Assembly: GCA_958295665.1 (NCBI GenBank)
Contig: OY282558.1
Span: 461,068,995-461,132,994 of the forward strand
Length of the DNA: 64,000 bases
Source: Tipula vernalis
Lineage: Eukaryota; Arthropoda; Insecta; Diptera; Tipulidae
Direction: 5' to 3'
In this document: positions 37,756 through 47,491 of the stretch, in pieces
How the letters are laid out: each line of letters opens with the position of its first letter
Numbering within the stretch: position 1 is the stretch's first letter
The notes under the pieces: generated by a model
Seen by the model: only the letters and a program-made list of their open reading frames with translations
What the model was told of the DNA's origin: nothing
Databases searched by the model: none
Position numbers and translations under genes: made by a program

Positions 37756-39465
37756 GGGCCCGGCCCCAGTGCTATCACAAATCCGCAAACGACGAGCACT
37801 GATGGTCAGGCCCAAAAAATTAACTCGACAGCAGCATCAGCAATAAAATCACCAATAAAACCAGTCGCAGCTCCACCACCACCGGTTGTTATACCGGTTA
37901 GTCCGAATTACAGTGCAAAAAGTCGAACCGCTACTGCGGCAACATCGACGACGAGTTATACGAGACGGATTATAGCAGGCCATGGCAATACAGTTCTTGT
38001 AGATATGGATTGTACATGTTCGAGTGGGCGCCGATTGAAAAACCATAATCGCCATTCGAAAACTGATGAAAAGATGCAAATCGTACAACCAACAGTGCAA
38101 ACGGAACAGCCGACTGATAATCGAGAAAAATCGAGAGAGTGTGAGAAAAAGACAAATTGTGCGTCCACCTCGACATCGACTTGTACTTCGGCGTCTACTC
38201 AAACGCAACCCAAGAAAAAGGTAACGCGGTGTGTCGGTACAAGCCCTCAGATGGAGATTAAACATCGGGATGTTAGTCCATTGCGGAAGGCACACTTAAG
38301 TCCCATGAAGAGTGTTGAAAAGGATCCACAAAATAATCGAGTGCTCGAGAAATCTAATTCGCTGGGCGAAAATAAACCACAACGACCGCTACGAACAACT
38401 CGAAGCCTTTCACCAAGACCACCGGTGAAACATCAGACCGCAATCACAGTTTCGGATGAGAACGACATTGTATCGGTTAAGCTATCTCCGAACGATGCCG
38501 ATTTTGAGGATGTCTTTAACCAGAGACGTGAACGACTACCACCGTTTAGTGAGCGAGCATCCCCAAATTTATCTGAAATCATCATGTTTAAAGGAAGTGA
38601 CAGTCATTTAGTGTACGTTCCCACAGATCCGTGGCTTAAAATGCCCGACAATATGCTTAAGAAGCAGGCCGGCAATATTGAAGATCCATGGGTGTGGCGT
38701 AGCACAACCAATATTGTGGATGAGAAAAAGAATCCGTCGCGAAAGGGGGTACTCGTTCGGGACGATAAAATATGGAAAAGTACAACAAATGTCATGAGCA
38801 ATGAGCGGGCTCGTAATCCCAAGCAGATTGCATATCGTCAGACAAAATCGTTTTCCTGTAAAGATAATGAGGAACTGTTTGGCGGAAAGCAGCTAAAATT
38901 GATTACAGGAAATATGGAAAAGGCTGAGAAAAAACCTAAGCTGCAGCGGTCCAAGTCACCAGCACCGCCACCACCACCTCCACTAGCAGACGACTACGAT
39001 TATGATATTCCTCCACCGCCACCCGTGCTTTCGCCTCGCCATTCACCAAATCATAAAAAATTTACCACCGTAATACCCGTAGGTGTTCTTGTCTCGCCAT
39101 CTCATATTGGATCTGCGCGTGATTTACCTCCAATTATCATCAAAAGCAACACACTAAATCTTCCAAACGTAAATTTATTACAGCCTCGTCATTCATTTTC
39201 AACGCCCACCGCTCAAAAAGATGATGAGCTACAACTAAATATTCGCCGCCTAAGCGAACAAATTCGTTATAATCCGGCTGCATATTTATCATCTCCATCA
39301 CCGGAAGCAGCCGCATCAACACCAGTCATTATCGCTGCGGCAAACATGAAATCAGTAGTAGCAGCGGCCGCAACAAATTTACTTGTGACAACAACAACTA
39401 AGACGCAGTTAACTGGTAGCAATAGTAAATTAAATTCAGATCCAATGTTGGAGACAACTTGTTAA
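37750..39465 (+). CDS. In-frame extension after the ABHD17 stop: readthrough tail or downstream ORF
   Basis: Starting at the codon after the TAG at 37747-37749, the same frame stays open for 571 codons to the stop at 39463-39465 with no intron needed. The product would be largely disordered: Ala/Pro/Thr/Ser-rich, a Cys patch (DMDCTCSSGRRL), poly-Pro runs (PAPPPPPPP, IPPPPPV), two DPW tripeptides (38626-38634 and 38683-38691) and a repeated W[RK]STTN (38695-38712, 38773-38790). The base composition is clearly more GC-rich and codon-like than the flanks, so it is coding. The first ATG is at 38005, 85 codons after the stop, and the 85 codons before it look equally coding-like. That favours readthrough over a separate cistron. 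I know no homologous domain. Confidence 0.8.
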   Translation, partial: QFGPGPSAITNPQTTSTDGQAQKINSTAASAIKSPIKPVAAPPPPVVIPVSPNYSAKSRTATAATSTTSYTRRIIAGHGNTVLVDMDCTCSSGRRLKNHNRHSKTDEKMQIVQPTVQTEQPTDNREKSRECEKKTNCASTSTSTCTSASTQTQPKKKVTRCVGTSPQMEIKHRDVSPLRKAHLSPMKSVEKDPQNNRVLEKSNSLGENKPQRPLRTTRSLSPRPPVKHQTAITVSDENDIVSVKLSPNDADFEDVFNQRRERLPPFSERASPNLSEIIMFKGSDSHLVYVPTDPWLKMPDNMLKKQAGNIEDPWVWRSTTNIVDEKKNPSRKGVLVRDDKIWKSTTNVMSNERARNPKQIAYRQTKSFSCKDNEELFGGKQLKLITGNMEKAEKKPKLQRSKSPAPPPPPPLADDYDYDIPPPPPVLSPRHSPNHKKFTTVIPVGVLVSPSHIGSARDLPPIIIKSNTLNLPNVNLLQPRHSFSTPTAQKDDELQLNIRRLSEQIRYNPAAYLSSPSPEAAASTPVIIAAANMKSVVAAAATNLLVTTTTKTQLTGSNSKLNSDPMLETTC

Positions 39466-39733
39466 AATTTAAATGTCGTAACTTTTCGTTATATTGTGTG
39501 TGCAGCATTTTTGTTCTCGTGCGGGATTATAGTCGGAAATATCTTGAAAGTTTTCTATTTACAACGAATTTTTTTTTAGTTTAACGTAGCGGGGGGTGAG
39601 GGTCATAGGATTTTTCGGATTGGGTGTAACTTTTTGTGTCTCGCGCGACTGTTTTTTTTTGTTTTTGTTTATATCTTGTCACTATCGTGCTACTTTTATC
39701 TAACTTAATTTTGTCACGATAGACACAAGCAAC

Positions 39734-39814
39734 AATAAAACCGTTGAAGATTCGTGTAATTTTGGTGCAATATAAATTAAACATTTAATCATTCCACACA
39801 TAATTTATAATAAA
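39734..39814 (+). terminator. Candidate polyadenylation signals of the ABHD17 transcript
   Basis: AATAAA hexamers at 39734-39739 and 39809-39814 lie 270-350 bases after the end of the extended frame, a usual 3' UTR length for flies. Many other AATAAA hexamers exist in this AT-rich DNA. Confidence 0.4.
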
Positions 39815-39872
39815 TGCGTTTGTTTCCGACTATCGTACCTCACACACCAATCGACCATTAAGAAATTTTTTC

Positions 39873-39952
39873 GATTTCGGATTTAACGATATCGAATGGA
39901 ACTCTTTTCTATTTAAAGGCTGATTTTTTCGGTATCGTTAAAATCCGAAATC
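39873..39952. repeat. Inverted repeat (hairpin) downstream of ABHD17
   Basis: GATTTCGGATTTAACGATAT plus CGAA at 39873-39896 pairs with 39928-39952, with one mismatch and one bulged base, leaving a 31-base loop. It lies about 60 bases beyond the second candidate poly(A) signal and could be a small foldback element or a transcript 3' structure. Confidence 0.65.
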
Positions 39953-41129
39953 ATAAAGTTTTGTAATGGGTCCCCAGTTTATTCATTTTACTAATTTATT
40001 TCATTGAAAATCAACCAATATAATTAATTATTTAATCTACATATACAAAAAAATACATTTATTTTGTTATATAGTCGATAAATAATAAATAACACAATAA
40101 ATAAAAATTAATTAAAAACAAAGAAATTATAAAGATTTTTTTTTTGATTAGATAAAGAATTATATTACAAAATATTTAAGTAAATTAATAATACTAGATA
40201 ATATTAAAAAAATTTATAAAAACAAAAATAAATTTCGTTTGTGAATTTAATTAAATTAATATGTACATTGAAATAATGAATTGAAGCAAAAAGAAAGAAA
40301 ACACGTTATTTCGTCTTCCCATATGTATATGCGATATATGATGGCAGCACGTGGTTAATTATTGTGGTCCGCCGTTTTAATTTGGCGTTTGATGTTAAAT
40401 TAATCATGACAGAATGGCCTACATTATATATTAATCAATAATATTTATACTATAAAACAAATTGTGTATTATTATAAATTACCTACATTAATTTTGATTT
40501 TAATAGTTTTTGTGTTTGTCATTTCTAAATCAAAATACAGTTTTATTTATTAATATTAATTATTAACTATTTTAAATGAATTCTATTGCAATTAAATTAA
40601 TATTAATACATAATTATTATTAATTTATATTTCTCTTTTGTAAAGAGAATTTGAACAAACAAAATCAATTTTTTATAGGTTATAAAAATAAATAAAACAA
40701 AGAAATTATTACAGTACATATACGATTTATAGATTGTTTTATAATATCATTATATAACACAAATAATAACGAAATAGTAAAAAGGGCGGTTTAAAATATT
40801 ATTAAGATGTGGTCTCGCCGCCATCCTGTTCAGTATTTTATTTTTTGCAATTTTTGCGTTTACAATAATTTAAGTTTTCTTGCCCTCGTTTTACAATACA
40901 TACAGTTAAAATACAAAACAAAATATTAATTATTATTATAATTGTAAAATTGATGATCTTAAAATTCTAATGTAATTTTGTGATTCCAGAATTTAAGAAG
41001 AAATATACATAATATATTTAAAAATTCGTGAATAACAAATAAGTTTGTGTTAATTTTATTTTTCAGTGGAAGCACAAACAATTAAATTTGTAAGTTACAC
41101 ACCTAAAGATTTCCAAATTGCGTGGTCAT
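39953..41129. other. Non-coding, nothing recognised
   Basis: Very AT-rich sequence between the ABHD17 3' end and a LINE scrap. I see no exon, RNA gene or clear element. Confidence 0.5.
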
Positions 41130-41375
41130 GGCAAAGTTTTCAATATATGAAGAGAGTGTATTTGGTGATTACCAATGTGGTTTTTGTTCAAACAAATCAC
41201 CAATCGAAAATCTCAATCTGAAGGTAGTATTATCATATTATCATTATATTCCTGTATAAGGTATTTTCATAGACTTCCAGCAGCTATTCGACAGCATTAA
41301 GAAGAACACAATCATGGAATATCTTGCTCTCTGTGAGCATACCGTCAAAATTGGTACGTACATATATGTAAGCTT
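41130..41375 (+). pseudogene. LINE reverse-transcriptase scrap
   Basis: The plus strand reads VFGDYQCGFCSNKSPIENL, matching the motif (I)GdYQCGFr..rSt.dqi that precedes the catalytic core in some non-LTR reverse transcriptases. After a short frame-broken gap it reads IDFQQLFDSIKKNTIMEYLA, matching the first catalytic block (vDFkqAfDsi.R..L). Nothing else of the element survives here. Confidence 0.6.
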
Positions 41376-44300
41376 TTAAATAATGGTTCAAAATTCAGGG
41401 TGCTCATTGAAAGCAAAATTTCGGATGCTTTCGAGATAAGACCTGCTGGGTCACATTGTCACCTTCCTGAAAGAGATTCTCTTTCCTGTTGGAATTAACA
41501 CCCCAACAAATGGCCTTCAGATGAAATGAAATTCATTCGATTCATACACTAGGTTAAACCTACTCTAAATGAATATACGATACAGTACCTTCTAGTATTA
41601 TAATATTATAACCAGTAAAATAACGAATATAAAATATTTAGATTTATTCGAGATATCAATCGGACCACAATAACGAATTTTAGTTTTTTGCTACAAAATT
41701 TGTGGCTTATAGCTTTGATGATTTTCAATAAAAATTAATTTTCGATGAAATGTGTAGAATAATCGATTTTCTTCCTTCTTCGACTGGCCCTTATACCATT
41801 AAGTGATTTGCCCGCCTGTCTGATGCGCTCCAAATGCTTCGATCCTCTACAAGAGAATGCTAGACACGATGGCAGGTGTATTTAGGTGTTTTAATATCGG
41901 CAATCTCGATTGTGTCTCGAAATTTTGAGTTTTTTACACATGGTTTAGACTGTACCCACATCTAATATACACTTATATTTATATGAGTTTGAAATATGTT
42001 TGCGGAGCGTGGGTATACCTATTTAAAAAGTAAATTATAATAAAAGTTCTATTATTTTAAGATTTCTTAACACATTTTCTTTCGATATGACCCATCTCTT
42101 AATGACAAGAGACAATGGATATGATAGATATGGGTCGCCTAATGTTTTTGACACCAAAACCACTTGTAATAATTACAATAAAACATCTTTAAAGAATCAT
42201 CTTAAGGTTGGAAAATCAACTTACACCGGTTATTGAATAAGAAATAACGGCTTTATCGTTTGTGTCGAAGCATGTAAGTCAGTTTACGTTTTGAGATTGA
42301 ATCCGGGTGTAAAACATGTGACAAATTTCGTTTTCCTGACAGTAACGTCAGGCCAATCAATTAAATGTATCGCAAAAACGAATACGTTTCTCTATTTATA
42401 TTGACAATCAAACCATGATCAGAAAATTTTTGAAAAAGAGATTTCAGGGAATTTAGGAGGGATTCGCACAGTTGCAGCGTATCTCGCCGATTCGATTTCA
42501 TTGTGCTTGGATTGAACGAACTGGACCGTCGACAAAAGCTGTTTTCTGTGCTTGGCCGTATTCGGAATAAGGGTTCACCCTCAAGCTCGTACAATATCCT
42601 TTTGGGCAGAGGTCGGTCAGCTACTTAGGCCACATCAGGCAAATGGGTACCATCCAGACAAAGCCAAGATCTAGGTATTTCAGCAATTACTAGCGCCTTC
42701 TCTGGTAGCCTTTAGTTGGCCTGTCATGTTCATCAAAGAGTTGAAAGACCTGTGAGGGCCGTTGGACGAATTGTTCAATAATTTTAAGAAAGTTCTGATA
42801 GCAGATCTCGCATTTTCGCATGACGATCCTACCAGGGAAATCACTTTGTCTTTTATTTCAAGACTCATTAACATGCTACTGAAGCCAGAATCGGAAGATG
42901 CTATCATTTCAATAATGCGAATTTATGAACTTGCAGATTGATTTTCAATTGAATCATAGAAATCGCTGCCTAAAAGTGGCTAATCTCACCAAACATATGA
43001 TTAGTGAAACATCACATCGTCAGACATAACGAACGGCCCACAGTTCATTTCCGACTGTTTCAAGATGTGCAATGGAAATGACATTGGTCTTACCAGTATG
43101 GCTCCAAATAAACCAAACTCGAATGGCCGGCCCGAGCGTTTCGCCGATTTGCTAACGACTGGTCTCGAGAAGTTGTAGGGGGAAGGGAATTTGACAATAT
43201 TTAACAGAAATTCTGGTGTGCTGTTGACATGTGCCTTCGTACTCACAGGGAATGAATTCTTTGTATAAACGTTCGATCTGATCTGATAATGTTGGATCTG
43301 ATCAAACCGGTGAAATGTATAACACGGGAATGGTAGACTAGTTCAACAATCATCACGAAGCCCAATGGTAGTAGTTCAATGTCGGAGAAGCCGTTTATTT
43401 CAAATCCATGTTTCAATATGGATACAACAATATGTTAGAATGGTTGCCGGGGAAAATCGAGAGCCGTGGAACAATTAGCAGCTGTTGATGAACCAATCAA
43501 AGCCGAAGAAATGACACCGGACGGCATGAGCTACCGCCACACAGTTTTACAAAAGTCTAAATCTGGCTACAACGACCATAAAGAAAGGGGATTCCTAGTT
43601 GGGGTGGTTTTGTGAGAAAAAATTCCACAACCAATAGATCATAAATGATCTCTCAGGTGACCTTTGGAAGATTTTCACCTAATTACACATGAAATTCATT
43701 TGTTTCGTAACGTACGAATGTAATATCTAGCGTAATATTATGACACATACTTGACATATTCGAGTTGCCAAGAAATATTTATGCCAAGCAAGGATAGGGC
43801 AAGAGTGGTTATCTTAAACTACATTATCTTAGTTGAATGAACTGTCTTAGAGATAAGTGTTGGGTTAGCCTCATATTTTGCATTACAAAATCTGGCATGA
43901 CAATTTCCTTTAAATGTATGGGAAATTGTTGTGCAATAAATTTCTACTGTAAAATGATAATTGCAATCGGCAACGTAATAATAATAAAATTAAATGAAAG
44001 GGTTGGCTACGTAATCTCAGTTTTCAAAATCTCGGATTTACAAAATCTTGGTTTTTATAAATTCTAATAAATAGGGATTTCAATTTTAAAACGAAAATAA
44101 CCAAAAATATAAATTCTGAAAAATGGGGAATTTATAAGAATAAATAAAAACCGAGATTTTGTAAAACCAAGATTTGACGCTCCCGAATTTTCAATTTAGA
44201 AATCATGAACTTTTATGAATAAACGAGATTATGTTGCAGATAGATATTAAAACTGCAAGATTTTATACATGGAAGATTTTGTAATGAAAGATTTCGGGGC

Positions 44301-44891
44301 GCACTGGAAAAAAAGCGTTTAAGGATTTCATTTATTGGTTGCTGTCGAAACATACACAACGTGTATTCAAAAACTTAAAGCTTTGTGTTAAATCTTCCAA
44401 ATCGCAAAACAAAACATCTTCAGATTAACCGTAAAAAGACGAAACAAAATACGTTATAAGGAAAAAACCTGTACAAAAATGTATGTAGAACGTTTTTAAT
44501 TTAATGTTTTTTATACAGAAATAAGGAAGAGTATGGGCAGCCAAAACACCATAATAACAACGATGTACTATAAATCGTACAAGAACAAAATTTTGTAGCA
44601 TAAACACAAAAAAATTTTTTTTTGGTTCAGTGTTTCATAAAATTTGGTAGTAAATTGAACGCCTTCCTTTGAAAATTATGCCCCTTAAACATAGCCTATC
44701 AATTTGACGAACTCTGATGTAGCTTTTTGCGCAAAAATAAAAAAATGAGAAAATCCTTATATGGTTTTATTACAAATTAAAAGCTTTTCTCGTTTTTTTC
44801 AAAGTTATCGTTGGTTGTTGGTTGTTGTGTCGTTGGTAGTGAGGAATCGATGTTGAATTAAACTACCAAATTATAAATCAAATTAATTAAA
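41376..44891. other. Non-coding DNA, probably element debris
   Basis: The stretch 42350-43600 is less AT-rich than its surroundings and has several minus-strand open frames (42361-42594, 42680-42907, 43001-43246) in different frames, which suggests decayed coding DNA. I could not assign it to a family. An inverted repeat lies at 44027-44175. No host exon was recognised. Confidence 0.4.
44027..44175. repeat. Inverted repeat, 31-bp arms
   Basis: Arms at 44027-44057 and 44145-44175 are reverse complements at 28 of 31 positions. Each arm is itself built from the word AAATCTCGG / AAATCTTGG repeated, so the unit resembles the decayed repeats elsewhere in the window folded back on itself. Confidence 0.6.
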
Positions 44892-44897
44892 TTTATT
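44892..44897 (-). terminator. Candidate polyadenylation signal of SPEF1 gene
   Basis: AATAAA on the minus strand about 60 bases after the SPEF1 stop codon. Confidence 0.5.
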
Positions 44898-44955
44898 ATT
44901 TGCACGGATATAAATAAAATGATTTTGTGGGTGGTGTGCTGTACATTCATCCACC

Positions 44956-45795
44956 CTAACTATCGAATATTAGTGAACTAATATCGGCATGTTTTAAATC
45001 ACAGCTTATCACTTCCTTATTTGTTTGTTCGATACTTGAGAAACGTCGATCTTTTTTTGATGCCAGCATCGATGACAGCTCATCGATACGTACCTGCTTC
45101 ATTTTAACCATATTCTCAAGATGCTCACTCTTTTGCGTTAATATAGCGATGGCTTGATTTTTTTCACGCACCATATCCTCGAGCTTCTCATATTGTGAAT
45201 ATAAAATCATTTTTTGGGGTACTTCAACCACTTGATGGTTAATTTTACGTGATACATTCACAGTCATTACGTCAGCTGGAAACAACACATTCTTTCATTC
45301 AAAATACATAACAATAAATCAAAACTTACAATTTTCAAATTCTTCACTACGATCTTCTGAACTGTCCCGTGATGTCTCCATATAAATTCTATGCTTCGTC
45401 ATTATATCGTGCAATAATGATTCAATGAGGCCAGGTACTCCTTTTGATATTAGCTCCATCGTTTTGAAATTGATGGGCGAATGAATTTTCCGCAATATTT
45501 TACGATTCAGTGTATTCCAATTTTCCATTTTTAAATTGAATGAGCTGCACGATTGATAATTATGCAATTCAACTATTTTGGGATACAAGTGCTTAAGGAT
45601 TTCGGCCAACAATAGGCCATCGGCAAAATCGCGTGGTAATTTTTTACTTGGCCGCGACAATTCAAATTTATCTATCCACAGTAGAAGTTCTTCGGTTTCT
45701 TCAAATGTTAGTTCTCGAATTTTTGTGAAGTAGGAAGCTTTCACATTCGTTGATTGATTTGATGAATTTGTTGATAATGAATTTTGATTCTCCAT
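44956..45795 (-). CDS. SPEF1: SPEF1/CLAMP-like calponin-homology microtubule protein
   Basis: Two exons, 45795-45330 and 45275-44956, join in phase across a 54-bp intron (donor AATT|GTAAGT, acceptor TTTCCAG) to give 261 residues. Residues about 30-140 are the single divergent CH domain of the SPEF1 family: LLLWIDKFELSRPSKKL, RDFADGLLLAEILKHLYP, VELHNY, NWNTLNRKIL. This domain binds microtubules, and family members bundle them in the central apparatus of motile cilia and in sperm flagella. The second exon encodes a coiled coil (about 183-230, with heptads in YEKLEDMVREKNQAIAIL). I chose the ATG at 45795 because a Ser/Asn-rich lead follows it. An in-frame upstream non-ATG stretch to 45930 is open but hydrophobic and unlike the family. 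Close to the usual 230-260 residues. Confidence 0.9.
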
Positions 45796-45930
45796 TATTT
45801 CGGACGTGGTTATGATTGGGGTTTTAATTGCTGGGGTAGGAATCTTCTTGTAGAAAATTTTTTTTAATAGAGCTAAAATATAAAAAACTATTTTACAAAA
45901 ACAAAAACTAGTTCTAATTTCGCACCACAT

Positions 45931-47098
45931 AATGCTTAGATTGCTGAGCTGCCTAATTCTTTATAGCGAAGCTGACTCTTGAATTAAAATTTTATATGAG
46001 CGAAAATATTGGGTGTCGGCTCATTTTTATTAAGCAAGCTTTTATTTGTTTTCAGATGAATTTAAGACTATTTTGGTCAATTGGCCAAATAGGACTCCAT
46101 CGGAAAGATGATAATTTCGCTTGGCTTTCGGTTTGTAAACTATTATAATGAGCGAAGATTTTACATCAAACCATTGTCATTGTACATAATAGTTGAACTT
46201 TATGTCCTCTCGATCGAATTGTTCGGTCAGCAGAGTTCTTCTGAGACATCTGGCCTAATTTCTGGCTGATCCACGTTTGATGAAAATTATTTTTGATGTT
46301 AGCTGTTCCCTTAAACCTAAATAGAACTGGACCTTTCAGAGGATATGGAGCAGGTACAGATTAAGCATTAGTCAGCCAATAACGAGTTCGATTTGCCAGG
46401 TTATAACCGCCAAGTATTTAAAACCTAAAGCGTTTTAAACTTCAAAAATAACACGAATGCAGAAAACGTAAAACACCGTCAACTTTAACGAATTATCAAT
46501 GTTAACACTCCAAAGTGAAGAATCGCAGCCAAATTTGCTCAATGTTTGTGCGGAACTAGTAATCATATAGTAGCGATAGAAATAGCGATGGTATTTGCCT
46601 CCACGGCGCTACGAATGAAAACGACGGGTACCCAGTTATTGTCGGTTTAATTAAAATTTAATGGCGACGGCCAGGTTTAAAACGCACTATGATAATATGA
46701 TTGCTGTTTCATATAGCGGTCATGGACAAAAACCGACTTAGGAACTTACCATAAATTTGACAATCACCAAATATAAAATTACTTTTGAATTTGATTTATA
46801 TTTCAAGAATTTCATTTTTTTTTTTTAAATATTTATTTATCTTTTATACATTTATAACATTTTTGACTTAGTCTATTGATTTGTTTGAGTTGGTTTTTAA
46901 AATTTAATTTGATTGAAAAAAATTGTTCGCTGTATTGAATTAAATTTGTATTTTGATTCTTCTTAAAATTATCCATTTATGTGTGTGTGTTACATCTTAC
47001 ACATACCTATGTATATATACATATATAAGAAAAGATATTTAAAAATATTTTAAATGTCCGGATCTTAGTCAGTCAGTCGGTTCATGCTCCTATATATC
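45931..47098. other. Intergenic region and receptor 3' UTR
   Basis: This holds the promoter side of SPEF1 and the 3' UTR of the receptor gene, both on the minus strand. A less AT-rich block at 46070-46720 may be a retroelement relic, but I found no secure motif. A CA/TG microsatellite patch lies near 46981-46990. Confidence 0.4.
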
Positions 47099-47488
47099 CT
47101 ATATCCATGTCCGTTTTGTTTTATGCAAATTATTTGGTCCACTTCTATTACTGTATACTGAATCAGTGCGATTCAGTGTACAGCTATCATTACTACTATT
47201 ACTATTATTACTATGTAGGGTTGTCTTATTAGGCGGCGTTGATTGTATATTATTGTTGTTTGGCGGCGGTGGTGGTGGTGGCGGCGGCGGCGGCGGGTGT
47301 GATAATGTTGATAAATTTAATGGTATCTCATCTAATATCGGGCTATCTAAAAATGTAATTTCCTTGTGTTTCACAGAACTAAAACTAGTTACAGTATTCC
47401 TAATATTATTATTAATATTAATACTATTATTATTATTATTATTATTAATTAGATTACTATTGTTGTTATAATTGTGACCAGGATAATG
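47099..47488 (-). CDS. In-frame extension after the receptor TGA: readthrough tail
   Basis: After TGA (47491-47489) the same frame continues for 129 codons to TAG at 47101-47099. It begins HYPGHNYNNN, then a run of AAT-encoded Asn/Ile, then a non-repetitive segment (SSVKHKEITFLDSPILDEIP), then 12 prolines (47296-47261), an Asn/Ser/Thr-rich part, and ends RTDSVYSNRSGP..KTKRTWI. The complex segments between the simple repeats, rich in phosphorylatable Ser/Tyr, look like selected cytoplasmic-tail sequence. There is no in-frame ATG at its start, so it is not an independent gene. It is most easily read as a readthrough extension of the receptor tail, or the end of a splice isoform that avoids the TGA. 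Confidence 0.7.
   Translation of the reverse strand, partial: HYPGHNYNNNSNLINNNNNNNSININNNIRNTVTSFSSVKHKEITFLDSPILDEIPLNLSTLSHPPPPPPPPPPPPNNNNIQSTPPNKTTLHSNNSNSSNDSCTLNRTDSVYSNRSGPNNLHKTKRTWI
47406..47456. repeat. (AAT)n trinucleotide repeat within the extended frame
   Basis: On the minus strand AAT repeats encode seven consecutive Asn and then mixed Asn/Ile. Because the period is three, expansions keep the frame. Confidence 0.8.
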
Positions 47489-47491
47489 TCA
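47488..47491 (-). promoter_or_regulatory. Candidate leaky stop codon: TGA C
   Basis: TGA followed by C is the least efficient termination context in insects and the most common at conserved readthrough stops. Here it is followed by CAT TAT and 129 open codons. Confidence 0.55.

Noticed and set aside
37482..38295. Antisense open frames opposite the ABHD17 third exon and extension
   Set aside because: The sense strand carries conserved hydrolase motifs. The antisense frames have no recognisable domain and arise from the codon bias of the sense strand.
38005..39465. Independent gene starting at ATG 38005
   Set aside because: Kept only as an alternative. The 85 codons before this ATG are open, in the hydrolase frame and coding-like, which a separate gene would not explain.
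42361..43246. Series of minus-strand frames that look protein-like
   Set aside because: They are in different frames, have no known motif and no convincing splice sites. They are probably decayed element coding DNA, but this is not demonstrated.
46070..46720. Block of higher GC between SPEF1 and the receptor 3' end, considered as a BEL/Pao relic
   Set aside because: I found no motif strong enough to assign a family. Left as unassigned.
47166..47471. Plus-strand frame rich in Leu and Gly opposite the receptor tail exon
   Set aside because: It is the mirror of the Asn- and Pro-encoding repeats on the minus strand and has no independent coding signal.
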